DNA from: Purshia tridentata
Taxonomy: Eukaryota > Streptophyta > Magnoliopsida > Rosales > Rosaceae
NCBI GenBank assembly: GCA_003254885.1
Contig: QANT01004071.1
Location: 1-32,370 of the forward strand
Direction: 5' to 3'
Length of the DNA stretch: 32,370 nucleotides
Below the pieces are notes generated by a model. It did not search any database. It was given only the letters and a program-made list of their open reading frames with translations, and was not told where the DNA came from. Position numbers and translations under genes: made by a program. Every line of letters begins with the position of its first letter. Position 1 is the first letter of the stretch. Positions 23,667 through 32,295 of this stretch are shown in pieces.

Positions 23667-26000
23667 ATGGCCATTCTCTTCGTCCTGCTCCTATGTCTCC
23701 TCCACGTAACAAGCTCAACACCATCTGACCACCTCCAATCCGACGGTCCTCCGCGGACCTTCATCGTCCACGTGTCCAAATCCGAGAAGCCCGCCCTCTT
23801 CTCCACCCACCGCGGCTGGTACCACTCCATAATCCGCTCCCTCCCTCCCTCCCCCCACCCCACAAAACTCCTCTACACCTACGACCGCGCTGTCCATGGC
23901 TTCTCCGCCACCCTCACACCCACTCAGGCCGCCGCGCTCCGCGATCACCCTTCCGTCCTCGGCGTCACTCCTGACCAAGCCCGCCACCTCCACACCACTC
24001 GCACCTACGACTTCCTAGGCCTGGCCGACAGCTTCGGCCTCTGGCCCAACTCCGACTACGCCGACGACGTTGTAATCGGAGTCCTCGACACCGGGATCTG
24101 GCCTGAGCGCCCGAGTTTCTCAGACTCGGGCCTGGGACCGGTCCCGAAAAGCTGGAAAGGGCACTGCGTCACCACCAGTGACTTTCCCGCCTCCGCCTGC
24201 AACCGCAAAATCATCGGTGCCAGGGCCTATTTCAACGGCTACGAGTCCGCCCTCGGCGGACCCATGGATGAGTCAAAGGAATCGAGGTCCCCACGTGACA
24301 CCGAAGGCCATGGGACCCACACAGCCTCCACGGCCGGCGGCTCCGTGGTGGCCAACGCGAGCTTTTACCAGTACGCTTATGGCGAAGCCAGAGGCATGGC
24401 CACGAAGGCCCGAATCGCAGCCTACAAGATCTGCTGGAGCTTTGGGTGTTTCGATTCGGACATTTTGGCGGCAATGGACCAAGCCATCGCCGATGGGGTT
24501 CACATAATCTCACTCTCCGTCGGGGCCAGCCACGCGCCACCGTACGACCAGGACTCCATAGCCATCGGAGCTTTCGGGGCCGCCCAGCAAGGCGTTCTGG
24601 TTTCGGCCTCTGCCGGGAATTCCGGGCCCGGTACATTGACCGCCACCAACATCGCGCCGTGGATTTTAACAGTAGGTGCTTCCACCATCGACAGAGAGTT
24701 CCCTGCCGACGTCGTTTTGGGGGACAGCAGAGTCTTCAGCGGTGTGTCGTTGTATTCCGGAGATCCTCTTCCTGATTTCAAGCTCCCACTAGTCTACGGC
24801 GGAGACTGTGGAAGCAAGTACTGCTATTCCGGCAGTCTCCAACCGTCAAAAGTGACCGGAAAAATCGTTGTCTGCGATCGTGGAGGCAATGCCAGAGTCG
24901 CAAAAGGAAGCGCAGTTAAGCTCGCAGGTGGGCTCGGAATGATTTTGGCGAATACAGAGGACAGCGGGGAAGAGCTCATCGCAGACTCACATCTAATTCC
25001 GGCGACGACGGTGGGTCAAATTGCCGCGGAGCAGATAAGAAACTACATCAAAATCGGGCAATACCCAACTGCCACAATTACATTCCGCGGAACTGTAATT
25101 GGGTCCTCACCGCCATCTCCGAAGGTTGCTTCCTTTTCTAGCAGAGGACCCAACTCTGTCACGCCAGAGATTCTGAAACCGGACGTGATTGCTCCCGGGG
25201 TTAACATCTTGGCCGGTTGGACCGGGGCTTCTTCCCCCACTGACTTGGAGATTGATCCGAGGCGCGTGGAGTTCAACATAATTTCGGGGACTTCGATGTC
25301 ATGCCCACATGTTAGTGGCATTGCTGCTCTGCTTCGAAAGGCTTACCCGAATTGGTCCGTGGCTGCTATCAAATCTGCTTTGGTCACAACAGCTTACACG
25401 GTGGACAATACCGGGAACAACATTAAGGACCTTGCGACCGGGGATGATTCGACCCCGTTTGTGCATGGAGGAGGGCATGTTGATCCCAACCGAGCATTGA
25501 AACCGGGTTTGGTGTATGACATGAATGTCGACGATTATGTTGCCTTCTTGTGCTCCATTGGGTACAGTCCAAGGCAAATAGCCGTGTTTGTGAGAGAGCC
25601 TGCTGGTTCTGATGTATGCGAGACAAAATTGGGCACTACTGGGGGCTTGGTTAGTCCTGGTGATCTGAATTACCCTTCGTTTTCGGTAGTTTTCAAGTCT
25701 GACAATGACGTTGTTAAGTACAAGAGAGTTGCTATGAATGTTGGGAGTGCTGTGGATGCGGTGTATGAGGTGAAAGTGAATGCTCCGGCAGGGGTTGAGA
25801 TCAGCGTTTCGCCTAGTAGGCTGGTGTTTAGTGCTGAAAATAGGACTCAGGCGTATGAGGTTACGTTTGCTGAAGGTGTTGGGTATAGTCAGAAAGAGAG
25901 ATATGGGTCGATTGAGTGGTCGGATGGGAGTCACCTTGTGAGGAGTCCGGTTGCTGTTAGGTGGAGCAGTACTGGGTTCTCAGCCTTCTCCTCCATTTGA
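23667..26000 (+). CDS. subtilisin-like serine protease, SBT1 type (SBT1.4/SASP-like), intronless
   Basis: This is a secreted plant subtilase of 777 aa in a single exon, full length for the family. A hydrophobic signal peptide (residues about 1-18) is followed by an inhibitor I9 propeptide (TFIVHVSKSEKP to about 112) and the S8 domain from about TTRTYDFLG. The catalytic triad is complete: Asp141 in VLDTGIWPE, His215 in GHGTHTAS and Ser543 in GTSMSCPHVSG. The oxyanion-hole Asn318 is in SAGNSGPG. A PA domain is inserted at about 365-470, and an Fn3-like C-terminal domain starts near LNYPSFSV (residues 668-675). NXS/T sites are at Asn230, Asn562 and Asn725. The closest family I recognise is SBT1.4 (Arabidopsis At3g14067, linked to senescence); subgroup assignment is moderate. 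The 5' half is much richer in G+C than the 3' half, and this creates long spurious frames on the minus strand. Confidence 0.96.
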   Translation: MAILFVLLLCLLHVTSSTPSDHLQSDGPPRTFIVHVSKSEKPALFSTHRGWYHSIIRSLPPSPHPTKLLYTYDRAVHGFSATLTPTQAAALRDHPSVLGVTPDQARHLHTTRTYDFLGLADSFGLWPNSDYADDVVIGVLDTGIWPERPSFSDSGLGPVPKSWKGHCVTTSDFPASACNRKIIGARAYFNGYESALGGPMDESKESRSPRDTEGHGTHTASTAGGSVVANASFYQYAYGEARGMATKARIAAYKICWSFGCFDSDILAAMDQAIADGVHIISLSVGASHAPPYDQDSIAIGAFGAAQQGVLVSASAGNSGPGTLTATNIAPWILTVGASTIDREFPADVVLGDSRVFSGVSLYSGDPLPDFKLPLVYGGDCGSKYCYSGSLQPSKVTGKIVVCDRGGNARVAKGSAVKLAGGLGMILANTEDSGEELIADSHLIPATTVGQIAAEQIRNYIKIGQYPTATITFRGTVIGSSPPSPKVASFSSRGPNSVTPEILKPDVIAPGVNILAGWTGASSPTDLEIDPRRVEFNIISGTSMSCPHVSGIAALLRKAYPNWSVAAIKSALVTTAYTVDNTGNNIKDLATGDDSTPFVHGGGHVDPNRALKPGLVYDMNVDDYVAFLCSIGYSPRQIAVFVREPAGSDVCETKLGTTGGLVSPGDLNYPSFSVVFKSDNDVVKYKRVAMNVGSAVDAVYEVKVNAPAGVEISVSPSRLVFSAENRTQAYEVTFAEGVGYSQKERYGSIEWSDGSHLVRSPVAVRWSSTGFSAFSSI

Positions 26001-26191
26001 GCTACCTAGTTTTGCAGTGGGGGATATGTGCCTGCTTATATTCACTATTCAGCATTGGTGGTGTTGTCTGGGCTAATATTCATGGTCACACTGGCTTTGT
26101 TTTCTACAGTTTTTAACTTATTAGTCACCCCCTTGTATATATTTGAAGAATTGGGCTTTCATTGTGTTCTGGGCAGGCCATGATTATTTGT

Positions 26192-26365
26192 TGCAAAATT
26201 GAAGCTTGGGAACTTATCTGAAGCAATAAATTGGATGAAATTATGCTCAGCAACTTTAACACCATACATGCAACTTTTTAATGTAACAATTGGAGCTATC
26301 TATTATACCATAAACCCAATATAATGCACAATATTCTTTGTTGTGGTAAAGACTACAGAACTAGG
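26192..26365. repeat. first copy of a 174-bp direct duplication in the subtilase 3' flank
   Basis: It begins TGCAAAATTGAAGCTTGGGAAC and includes GCTCAGCAACTTTAACAC and AACAATTGGAGCTAT. The second copy starts at 26389, with only 23 bp between them. The copies share the whole order of blocks with scattered substitutions and small indels. This copy carries AATAAA at 26225-26230, the likely subtilase poly(A) signal. Confidence 0.88.
26225..26230 (+). terminator. poly(A) signal AATAAA of the subtilase gene
   Basis: This hexamer lies 225 nt after the subtilase stop, within the first duplicated unit. The second unit repeats it at 26422-26427, so two spaced poly(A) signals are available. Confidence 0.5.
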
Positions 26366-26388
26366 TGCCAGTTTGAGGTCGGGCTGTG

Positions 26389-26562
26389 TGCAAAATTGAA
26401 GCTTGGGAACTGACCTGAAGCAATAAATTGAATCAAATTATGCTCAGCAACTTTAACACAATACATGCAACTTTTTTCTGTAACAATTGGAGCTATATCT
26501 ATTACCATAAACCCAAATATAATATGCAAAGTATCATTTGTTGCGGTAGAAACTAGTGAAGG
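26389..26562. repeat. second copy of the 174-bp direct duplication
   Basis: This copy repeats 26192-26365 with small changes: GAACTGACC for GAACTTATC, and CTATATCTATTACC for CTATCTATTATACC. It includes a second AATAAA at 26422-26427. Similarity fades after about 26562. Confidence 0.88.
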
Positions 26563-26574
26563 GCCGCACTTTTT

Positions 26575-26777
26575 GTTGTTTGGTAAAACAATTGAAAATG
26601 TTTATTTTCAAAATTGTGGTGCGGGAAAGCAATTTTTGGGGTTCGAAAAAAGCAGGTAATAGGGGGATACGCTTCAAAACTGTGGTGTGGTGTGGGAAAA
26701 TACTTTTGCACTCTTCTTTGTTCACCACATAACAAGCAGTTTTTTTCCAAAGTCACAGCTATCCCAAACTGTGCCTA
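26575..26777. mobile_element. possible degenerate MITE remnant
   Basis: The segment opens with TGTTTGGTAAAACAATTG and closes with TTTTCCAAAGTCACAGCT and ATCCCAAACTGTGCCT. It contains internal AAAACTGTGGTGTGG and CAGTTTTTTTCC blocks. This composition resembles hAT-type MITEs common in Rosaceae genomes, whose ends read TTTGG...CCAAA. The inverted ends here are short and diverged, so the call is weak. Confidence 0.3.
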
Positions 26778-26779
26778 AG

Positions 26780-27360
26780 AGAAACGACATGATCCGCACC
26801 TTTGTTGCTTGGTGGACACAAATGCCTCGTTTGGGGAACGAGACTAGACACGACTAAGTAATTAAAATATATGATAATTTGTTGTCTTATATTTGGTGAG
26901 TTTATTAAGAATTTAAGAAATGACAGTTATTTTATTTGAAATTATAATTTCAAATAATTAAAAATTTATGTTTTCTAATCAAAACTAGTTCACGACAAGA
27001 CTAATCTGTCCTGTTGATAGGACAGATCGTATCCAAAAGGTTTGCAACTTTACACCACACTATCTTGTCTTTTATTTTGATATAAACTCGATTGGTGAAA
27101 AAGGAAGGCTTGAAATGACAGGTATGGCATGCCTCTAAGTTGTTCAATTCTTTAATAATCCAAAGTCTGATTGTTTGATTCGGACTTTGGAAAATGCTGG
27201 AGAATATTATTAAATGTGGACTTGTAAAAAACTCAAGGAGTAATGCGTAATGCCAAAAAGAATTGATGACCCACATTTTAATAAATTTTAGCACATGATC
27301 GTTCTCTGCGCTTGTGCCCAGCAAATCGAAAACCGTATAAATAAATTTCTCTCGATATAC
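26780..27360. other. intergenic spacer with a small perfect hairpin
   Basis: No coding region is supported. TCTGTCCT at 27005-27012 and AGGACAGA at 27019-27026 form a perfect 8-bp stem with a 6-base loop. The minus-strand frame at 27001-27324 has no family resemblance. Confidence 0.5.
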
Positions 27361-27371
27361 TCAACAAAAGC

Positions 27372-27453
27372 GACGCTTTGGCCGAGTGGTTAAGGCGTGT
27401 GCCTGCTAAGTACATGGGGTTTCCCCGCGAGAGTTCGAATCTCTCAGGCGTCG
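27372..27453 (+). tRNA. tRNA-Ser(GCU)
   Basis: An 82-nt type II tRNA. The acceptor stem is GACGCTT (27372-27378) with AGGCGTC (27446-27452) and discriminator G27453. The D region is TGGCCGAGTGGTTAAGGC. The anticodon stem is TGTGC/GTACA, and loop CTGCTAA has anticodon GCT at 27405-27407. The long variable arm (GGGGTTTCCCC) is typical of serine tRNAs. The T arm is GAGAGTTCGAATCTCTC. No intron and no encoded CCA, as expected for a nuclear gene. It decodes AGC/AGU. CAA motifs lie just upstream at 27362-27367, as in plant Pol III tRNA genes. Confidence 0.97.
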
Positions 27454-27459
27454 TACTAA

Positions 27460-27466
27460 TTTTTTT
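27460..27466 (+). terminator. Pol III terminator of tRNA-Ser
   Basis: A run of seven T residues begins 7 nt after the tRNA 3' end, the normal RNA polymerase III stop signal. Confidence 0.85.
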
Positions 27467-27749
27467 GTTTTCTTTTTTATTTTCTTTTTCTTAATTTCAT
27501 GGAAATAATTGAGAAAGACCAACCTGGGTTCTAAAATTGTCACCCTAAAGAAACCAAACTTTTTGGGAGAACAAGATGGGCAAAGTTGGAGACAGAGCCT
27601 TTTAAAGCCCAAACATACCAAAGTGCTGACACGTGATGACACCACTATTCCTACTTTTGTTATAATCTCTGGCCGTCTGATTAAAGGCAATCAAATCTAT
27701 CGACTAACAAGAAAAAGGGAAAAAGAACTCTTGTTCTTCTCAGTCTCGG

Positions 27750-28279
27750 CCGTCTCAGATCTCCTCCAAACCTACCGCTCTCTTCTCCATACGTCCCCTC
27801 TCTCATATCTGTTTTCAAATCTAGTCGTAGATGTTCCTGGTGAATTATATCTCTCTCTCTCTTTATTCCAGATACTCTTTCTCTCTGTCTCTCTGTTTCC
27901 AGGCTGATGTTATTTATGAGTTAGGATCGGATTGAGTTCCTTCTAAATTTGTTGAAATATATCTATTTTCCAGGTTGTTTTTGTTGTTTATTTGCTGGGA
28001 TCGGATTGAATTCCTGCTTATTTATTAAAAGATTGAGACTTTCTGCTAAAAATTTGTTGAAAAATTGGGACCTTAAGATTGTTGTAAAATTCGGAGAGTC
28101 TGCCAAGATTGTTGAAAAATTGTGACTTTCTGCTGGTTGGAGTAAGCACCCTACGCTAGATGTCATTTAGGTCTTCTGTCCAAGTTTCTGTGGTCTTGAA
28201 AGCTGATACTTGCTGCCAAAAGGACTAGATCCCAGTCATCCCTAGAAGCTCCGTCCTCTGTTCATATTCATTGCTTAAA
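27750..28279 (+). promoter_or_regulatory. likely 5' leader region of the F-box gene
   Basis: CT-rich patches near 27770-27900 suggest a transcription start. Upstream ATGs exist (for example at about 27830), so an intron in the leader is likely, but I cannot place its boundaries with confidence. Imperfect repeats occupy 27924-28140. Confidence 0.4.
27924..28140. repeat. imperfect repeats in the F-box leader region
   Basis: GGATCGGATTGAGTTCCT at 27924-27941 recurs as GGATCGGATTGAATTCCT at 27998-28015 (period 74). Further blocks AAATTTGTTGAAA, AAGATTGTTG and GACTTTCTGCT recur down to about 28140. It looks like an old local duplication in noncoding DNA. Confidence 0.65.
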
Positions 28280-29572
28280 ATGATGATGAATAATATCAAT
28301 ATTGATGATTTTCCAGACGTTTTATTGGTTGAAATCCTATGTCGACTTGCTTGCAAGAAATTGGTTTTTCAATGCAAGTGTGTGTCCAAGCGCTGGGGCA
28401 CTCTCATCTCCAATCCTTATTTTATTGGCCGCTATGTGCGTCTCCAAATCGATAAAAAAGGGCCAATAACAGGGGGTCTACTAAATCCCAGAGGAATGGA
28501 TATCCATACTCAAGTGTTGTCTCCGGTTTTCAGAAGACTCATGACTTTCCACGGTTTGACAGAAGAGCCATTTGTGGTAGCCACGTATAATGACTTAGTG
28601 TTGTGTTGTGCAAGCCAGTTGTATCAACGTGAATACTACATCTGCAATCCATACACCAGGCAATGGGTTGCTCTTCCTCCTTCCCGTCATCAAGAATACC
28701 GATACCCCATACCAGTGGGATTCATCTGTGATATTCCGTATTATAACTATAATGAGGAAGACGATGATGGGAAAGGGCATATCATCCGGGTTAATTCTGA
28801 GTATAGGTGCAAGGTTGTGAGAATTCTTCCTCCTCCTGATCAGGAGGAGTTTAAATATAATCAGGAATATGGTTCCTTCATATTCAACGTGGAAATGTTC
28901 TCTTTTGAGACTGGTGAATGGAGAGTGTCGGTTGTATCATCTCCTATACAATTTTGGCCTCTCAACCACATGTTCAGCTTTGCTTACAATGGAATGGTAT
29001 ATTGGAGTATTGATGATGGTAAGGGCCATCTTCTTGGGTTGGATCCGTTCATGATCAAAGTTTATGGTGAAGATGCCATTGATTATAATAAATGTCGTAT
29101 TGTCGAATATTGTGGCCCATCTAATATACCCAACTGCTTTGTTGATATTGGTCAATACATTGGTGTCTACGGAGGGTGTTTGCGGATGGGCGGCACCATG
29201 ATGAACTACAACCTCTCAAACGAAGGTATAATTATTTTCGACATGAAAGAAGAACCAGAAGATGGTCATGATCAGATGGTCAACGACGGAGGTAAAAATT
29301 TTTGTGTGAAAAAAATAGAGTATTATGTGCTAGACGAAGCTATGTTTGAGGGACGTTTTAATTTATATTGTCCGATAGTTTTTGACCCCAGCAATGAGGA
29401 TATCTTGTATGTAGTTTTCGGTTTCAGCAAAGAGGTTATCAGATGCAACACTCGTACAGGAGAGTGGTCAAAGTTTATCGACAAACTTGATACTGAGTCT
29501 TACTTCTACTCATTTGTGTTCCCATGGTGGCCGACACCAGTTCCTAGACTACCGCAGCATGTCCGCACATGA
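28280..29572 (+). CDS. F-box protein with F-box-associated region (430 aa), intronless coding region
   Basis: This is probably a substrate-recognition subunit of an SCF E3 ubiquitin ligase that binds SKP1. The N-terminal F-box spans about residues 9-50 (DDFPDVLLVEILCRLACKKL, then CKCVSKRWGTLISNPYFIGRYV). Downstream is an F-box-associated-type region with the motif YYICNPYTRQWVALPP at about 119-134. The C-terminal half is of the At5g07610-like type with beta-propeller-like strands. I chose ATG 28280 because upstream in-frame codons to 28271 contain no ATG. Two more ATGs follow at once, so the start could be 28283 or 28286. The target is unknown. Such genes are lineage-expanded in plants, so no orthology is claimed. 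Confidence 0.9.
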   Translation: MMMNNINIDDFPDVLLVEILCRLACKKLVFQCKCVSKRWGTLISNPYFIGRYVRLQIDKKGPITGGLLNPRGMDIHTQVLSPVFRRLMTFHGLTEEPFVVATYNDLVLCCASQLYQREYYICNPYTRQWVALPPSRHQEYRYPIPVGFICDIPYYNYNEEDDDGKGHIIRVNSEYRCKVVRILPPPDQEEFKYNQEYGSFIFNVEMFSFETGEWRVSVVSSPIQFWPLNHMFSFAYNGMVYWSIDDGKGHLLGLDPFMIKVYGEDAIDYNKCRIVEYCGPSNIPNCFVDIGQYIGVYGGCLRMGGTMMNYNLSNEGIIIFDMKEEPEDGHDQMVNDGGKNFCVKKIEYYVLDEAMFEGRFNLYCPIVFDPSNEDILYVVFGFSKEVIRCNTRTGEWSKFIDKLDTESYFYSFVFPWWPTPVPRLPQHVRT

Positions 29573-29709
29573 TCAGGAAGAATTCAAGTACTAAACTTGT
29601 ATTGCTTTATGTTCAGCAATGCATCTGATAAATTTCTGGAGACTTGATTGTTTGTTTTGTTTTTAATTTATCTTGGTAAACTGTTTATTGGTATTATATA
29701 TGGATCAAG

Positions 29710-29800
29710 AGCACTATGAATTTAAATCATTCCATCAGTAGTTATTATATATGCATTAGTATAAACAAGCAAGTTATGATAGTCTTATTAGAGTTATCAT
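29710..29800. repeat. unit 1 of a near-perfect 91-bp tandem duplication
   Basis: It begins AGCACTATGAATTTAAATCA and ends GAGTTATCAT. Unit 2 follows with no spacer. I find a single difference, A to T, in CATCAGTAG versus CATCTGTAG. Confidence 0.97.
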
Positions 29801-29891
29801 AGCACTATGAATTTAAATCATTCCATCTGTAGTTATTATATATGCATTAGTATAAACAAGCAAGTTATGATAGTCTTATTAGAGTTATCAT
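29801..29891. repeat. unit 2 of the 91-bp tandem duplication
   Basis: Adjacent copy of 29710-29800, lying between the convergent F-box (+) and CYSTM (-) genes. It is probably in or near their 3' untranslated regions. Confidence 0.97.
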
Positions 29892-29952
29892 ATTCATGTT
29901 CTTTTCAATTCAAAGAAAGCAAGATCGACTCTCTATATGATTTTGCATTTGT

Positions 29953-31004
29953 TTATAAGCAAAGCATCTCCAGACAGCAGCAGCAACAAAGAGCAGCCAA
30001 ACTGCAAGGATAACAACTATCAAGTGATTTAGTCCCTTCAGTGAGCATCAACAGTCATATATAAGATAAAATGCTTTAGTAGTGTATTTCTTTTGGTTGG
30101 GGAGACACAGGGCTTAATTTGTTGGACTTTTTCATTTTGAAGTTTTTATTTCTGCGTTATACGTTACACGTCATGTTGGATACCAGCCATTAAACATATA
30201 GTGATGGGCATGCATAAACTACGTTGTGTCTTGTGTGGCTACTAAGGATAGGATTAATGTTTAGTTTTCAACCCCAACATTGATCTTCTTTCATTGTTCT
30301 TAGTCAGGGCATTTGGACTAGCTTGATGGGTAAATGTGGTGAAAATTGGCAAAGACTCCCTTGGCTACAATTTATAGATTGGAAAGGGAACCTTAGGAGT
30401 TTTGTGATTAAAAAGCTTTACTTAGCTGCTGTAGGAGACCTGCTTTCTCTTCTTGTCTCCTCTTTGTTCTACGGCTTGTAAGGCCTGTGTGCCTGTGTTC
30501 TTGTAGTTTTCTTGCGTTTTTCTTCATTTATCAAATTGAAGTTATAAAAGAGAGAGAAGCCAATTATATTGTTGCAAAATAAGTGTATGCAAATAGCATT
30601 ATTCCATTTAAAATTTGTTTTTGGATGTGTCATGCCCATGTCATATTCATGGAGTCATTCCACATACACAACAGATGAAGCTAATTACTATCCTTCCAAG
30701 CAACTATTTGATTGTGAGTGTGGTGGTGGTGGTGGTGGTGGAAGAGGAGGAGGTGGTTGATAAATGACTTGAGGCTGAGGGGGTAGTTGATAACCTGGTG
30801 CTGGATTTCCATATCCAGGTGGAGGATAACCCTCATAACCTACAAACACATGAGATAAAAATGAAAAATGAAAAATGGAAACACCCACAAAAGAAAAGCA
30901 GCATAAGTAATATAACTCATTGTATATATTTCCCCTCAATAAACAAACTCAGTGAAACAAGGAGCAACGACTGCTGGTTGAGCCTTGGGATCATAGTGAC
31001 TCAT
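29953..31004 (-). CDS. CYSTM-family small tail-anchored protein (81 aa), three exons
   Basis: Reading the minus strand, coding exons are 31004-30959, 30839-30689 and 30001-29953 (46, 151 and 49 nt; 246 nt, 81 aa). Introns are GT-AG and phases agree. Exon 1 encodes MSHYDPKAQPAVVAP. Exon 2 is Tyr/Gly/Pro-rich (YEGYPPPGYGNPAPGY, then a run of seven Pro) and reaches SCLEG. Exon 3 gives LAALCCCCCLEMLCL and the stop. The CLEGYLAALCCCCC end is the Cys-rich transmembrane (CYSTM) module of small plasma-membrane stress-related proteins. Exons 2 and 3 are secure. The exon 1 donor (CCTT/GTTTCA) is weak but is the only phase-compatible GT in that frame. Junction codons become Cys16 and Tyr66. Intron 2 is 687 nt, so the last exon is easily missed. 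Confidence 0.8.
30719..30760. repeat. (GGT)n / GGA-rich microsatellite inside CYSTM exon 2
   Basis: TGGTGGTGGTGGTGGTGG followed by AAGAGGAGGAGG encodes, on the minus strand, the poly-Pro run of the CYSTM protein. It is prone to length variation. Confidence 0.8.
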
Positions 31005-31059
31005 CTTTTTCCACTGGAAGTTTCAACTTATTTCTTCAAAGCAAGTGTAACGCCCAGAG

Positions 31060-31088
31060 GCGAGAGAGAGAGAGATATATATATATAA
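31060..31088 (-). promoter_or_regulatory. TATA box and GA tract of the CYSTM gene
   Basis: On the minus strand TTTTATATATATATATC (31075-31090) is followed by a CT run (about 31061-31073). A transcription start near 31045 would leave a leader of about 40 nt before the ATG at 31004. Confidence 0.55.
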
Positions 31089-31099
31089 AATCAACCCAA

Positions 31100-31700
31100 A
31101 AGAGGTATTACTTAGATGATGACTAACGAAGCTTGGCACTGCATAATTTGGATTGTGCTAATCTAATTTGGAGAATTGGGATTGTGCTCATTAATTGTGT
31201 GTCATTCAAGAATGGCCATGCTTTATCTATTTAGTAATGACACTTTAAAATCATAAATCAAAATCTATGGTATTACTTACATTTTGGTGATAAGGGATTG
31301 GTTTTTTTAATATCTTGAATTAAAAGTCGTGGGCATTTTATAGAATCGGATTCTCTCCTCTCCTATTCCTGTCTTAATATGCATAACTTTGAAATGTTAC
31401 ATGTAAAAAGAACTACTGAAACTAGTTAGAATCATAAATGTTTGGATAACACTTTTGCGTCACATCACATTTTATTGGCAGAGTTTATTGTATTGTTCAA
31501 ATGACAGTTTTATTCTAAAAGCTTCTAGTTGTAGGCTTTTAGCTCTAGTGATTAATAGTATTTACCCCAGTTTCAATTTTGAATTCTCTTCATAATGCTT
31601 CTCCGAATACTGGAAATATTTGCCTTGGAAATTGGTTCAGTAATATAGTATAAACACCAATTGATAAAGAAGATTCAGAACAAGAAAGGCAAAATTGTTT
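31100..31700. other. intergenic region upstream of the CYSTM gene
   Basis: AT-rich, no coding region supported on either strand. The left part should hold the CYSTM promoter on the minus strand, and the right end the 3' flank of the putative edge gene. Confidence 0.5.
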
Positions 31701-31724
31701 TTATTGATTCCATAGCCAGCACAT

Positions 31725-32295
31725 TCAGCTTCCATATTTTCTTTTAATGGCACAAAATTGAGTATATCCATCGATAATATGACCTTCTGTACCCTCTCCC
31801 TCAATCACTGAAAAATTAAATTACAATTCTATCACAACCAATCAAGCATATATAGTATTCTGTAAAGACTTCAACGACAAGTTGACAGCAAATCATGTAC
31901 AAATTGGTATCAAAACAATAGTATCACCATTCACCAAAGACTTGAGTACTAGTGTAGGACTCTTCAGTTGGACACTTTGCAAGCGATTTGGGAGAAGAAT
32001 TCCAGCGCAGGACTATTCAGTCGGACAATAGTGACTTGGGAGTCCTTACCCTGCAATTCATCAGATGACTTAAAATTCCATCTTTTATCCAATGAGCAGA
32101 GCCCATGCATTGTGATTCACCTTACTTGAAGTTTCTTATTCTTTTGAAATAATCTTAGATGCCTTGGATGTTAGGAAATCATCATCCTCGAGATCGCTTA
32201 AAGATATGTTTTCTTCATATTTTACCTAAAGAAACAAACTTTGAGTGGTATGATCTTAGTTTGCGATATGCGTGGATGTCTGGCCATGCATGTGC
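31725..32295 (-). CDS. probable 3' end of an unrecognised gene, two exons, partial at the window edge
   Basis: On the minus strand, a 70-nt exon (32295-32226) and an 83-nt terminal exon (31807-31725) are flanked by good splice signals. These are acceptor ATCATAACAG, donor CTTTAG/GTAAAATATG and acceptor AATTTTTCAG. In the frame AHAWPDIHAYRKLRSYHSKF the first exon ends with one extra base. It joins the second exon to give VIEGEGTEGHIIDGYTQF, then CAIKRKYGS and TGA. An AATAAAA poly(A) signal follows 15-20 nt after the stop. I do not recognise the family. The 5' part lies beyond the right edge. The two exons could be wrong or belong to a pseudogene, since support is only phase, splice sites and composition. 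Confidence 0.4.
31956..32042. repeat. diverged tandem duplication of about 53 bp in the edge-gene intron
   Basis: AGGACTCTTCAGTTGGACA (31956-31974) recurs as AGGACTATTCAGTCGGACA (32009-32027). AGCGATTTGGGAG (31982-31994) recurs as AGTGACTTGGGAG (32030-32042). It lies inside the proposed intron 31808-32225. Confidence 0.7.

Noticed and set aside
24178..24775. Several open frames on both strands (for example 24178-24507, 24232-24636, 24446-24775)
   Set aside because: Shadows of the GC-rich 5' half of the subtilase gene; Arg/Pro-rich composition without domain features.
25299..25934. 211-aa open frame on the minus strand
   Set aside because: It lies fully antisense to the subtilase S8/Fn3 coding region, whose codon bias keeps the opposite frame open. 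The protein has no recognisable family.
27005..27026. Perfect 8-bp stem with a 6-base loop
   Set aside because: Too small and isolated to support a structured RNA or a terminator; stems of this size arise by chance or as transposon remnants.
27509..27907. 132-aa plus-strand frame after the tRNA
   Set aside because: Covers the likely promoter and leader of the F-box gene. It is Ser/Leu-rich because of CT repeats, with no domain.
31964..32050. Minus-strand frame GKDSQVTIVRLNSPALEFFS after an acceptor-like GAATTGCAG, possible extra exon of the edge gene
   Set aside because: Joined to the upstream exon (32295-32226) in its protein-like frame, it meets a stop at the second codon. Skipping it gives a consistent chain.
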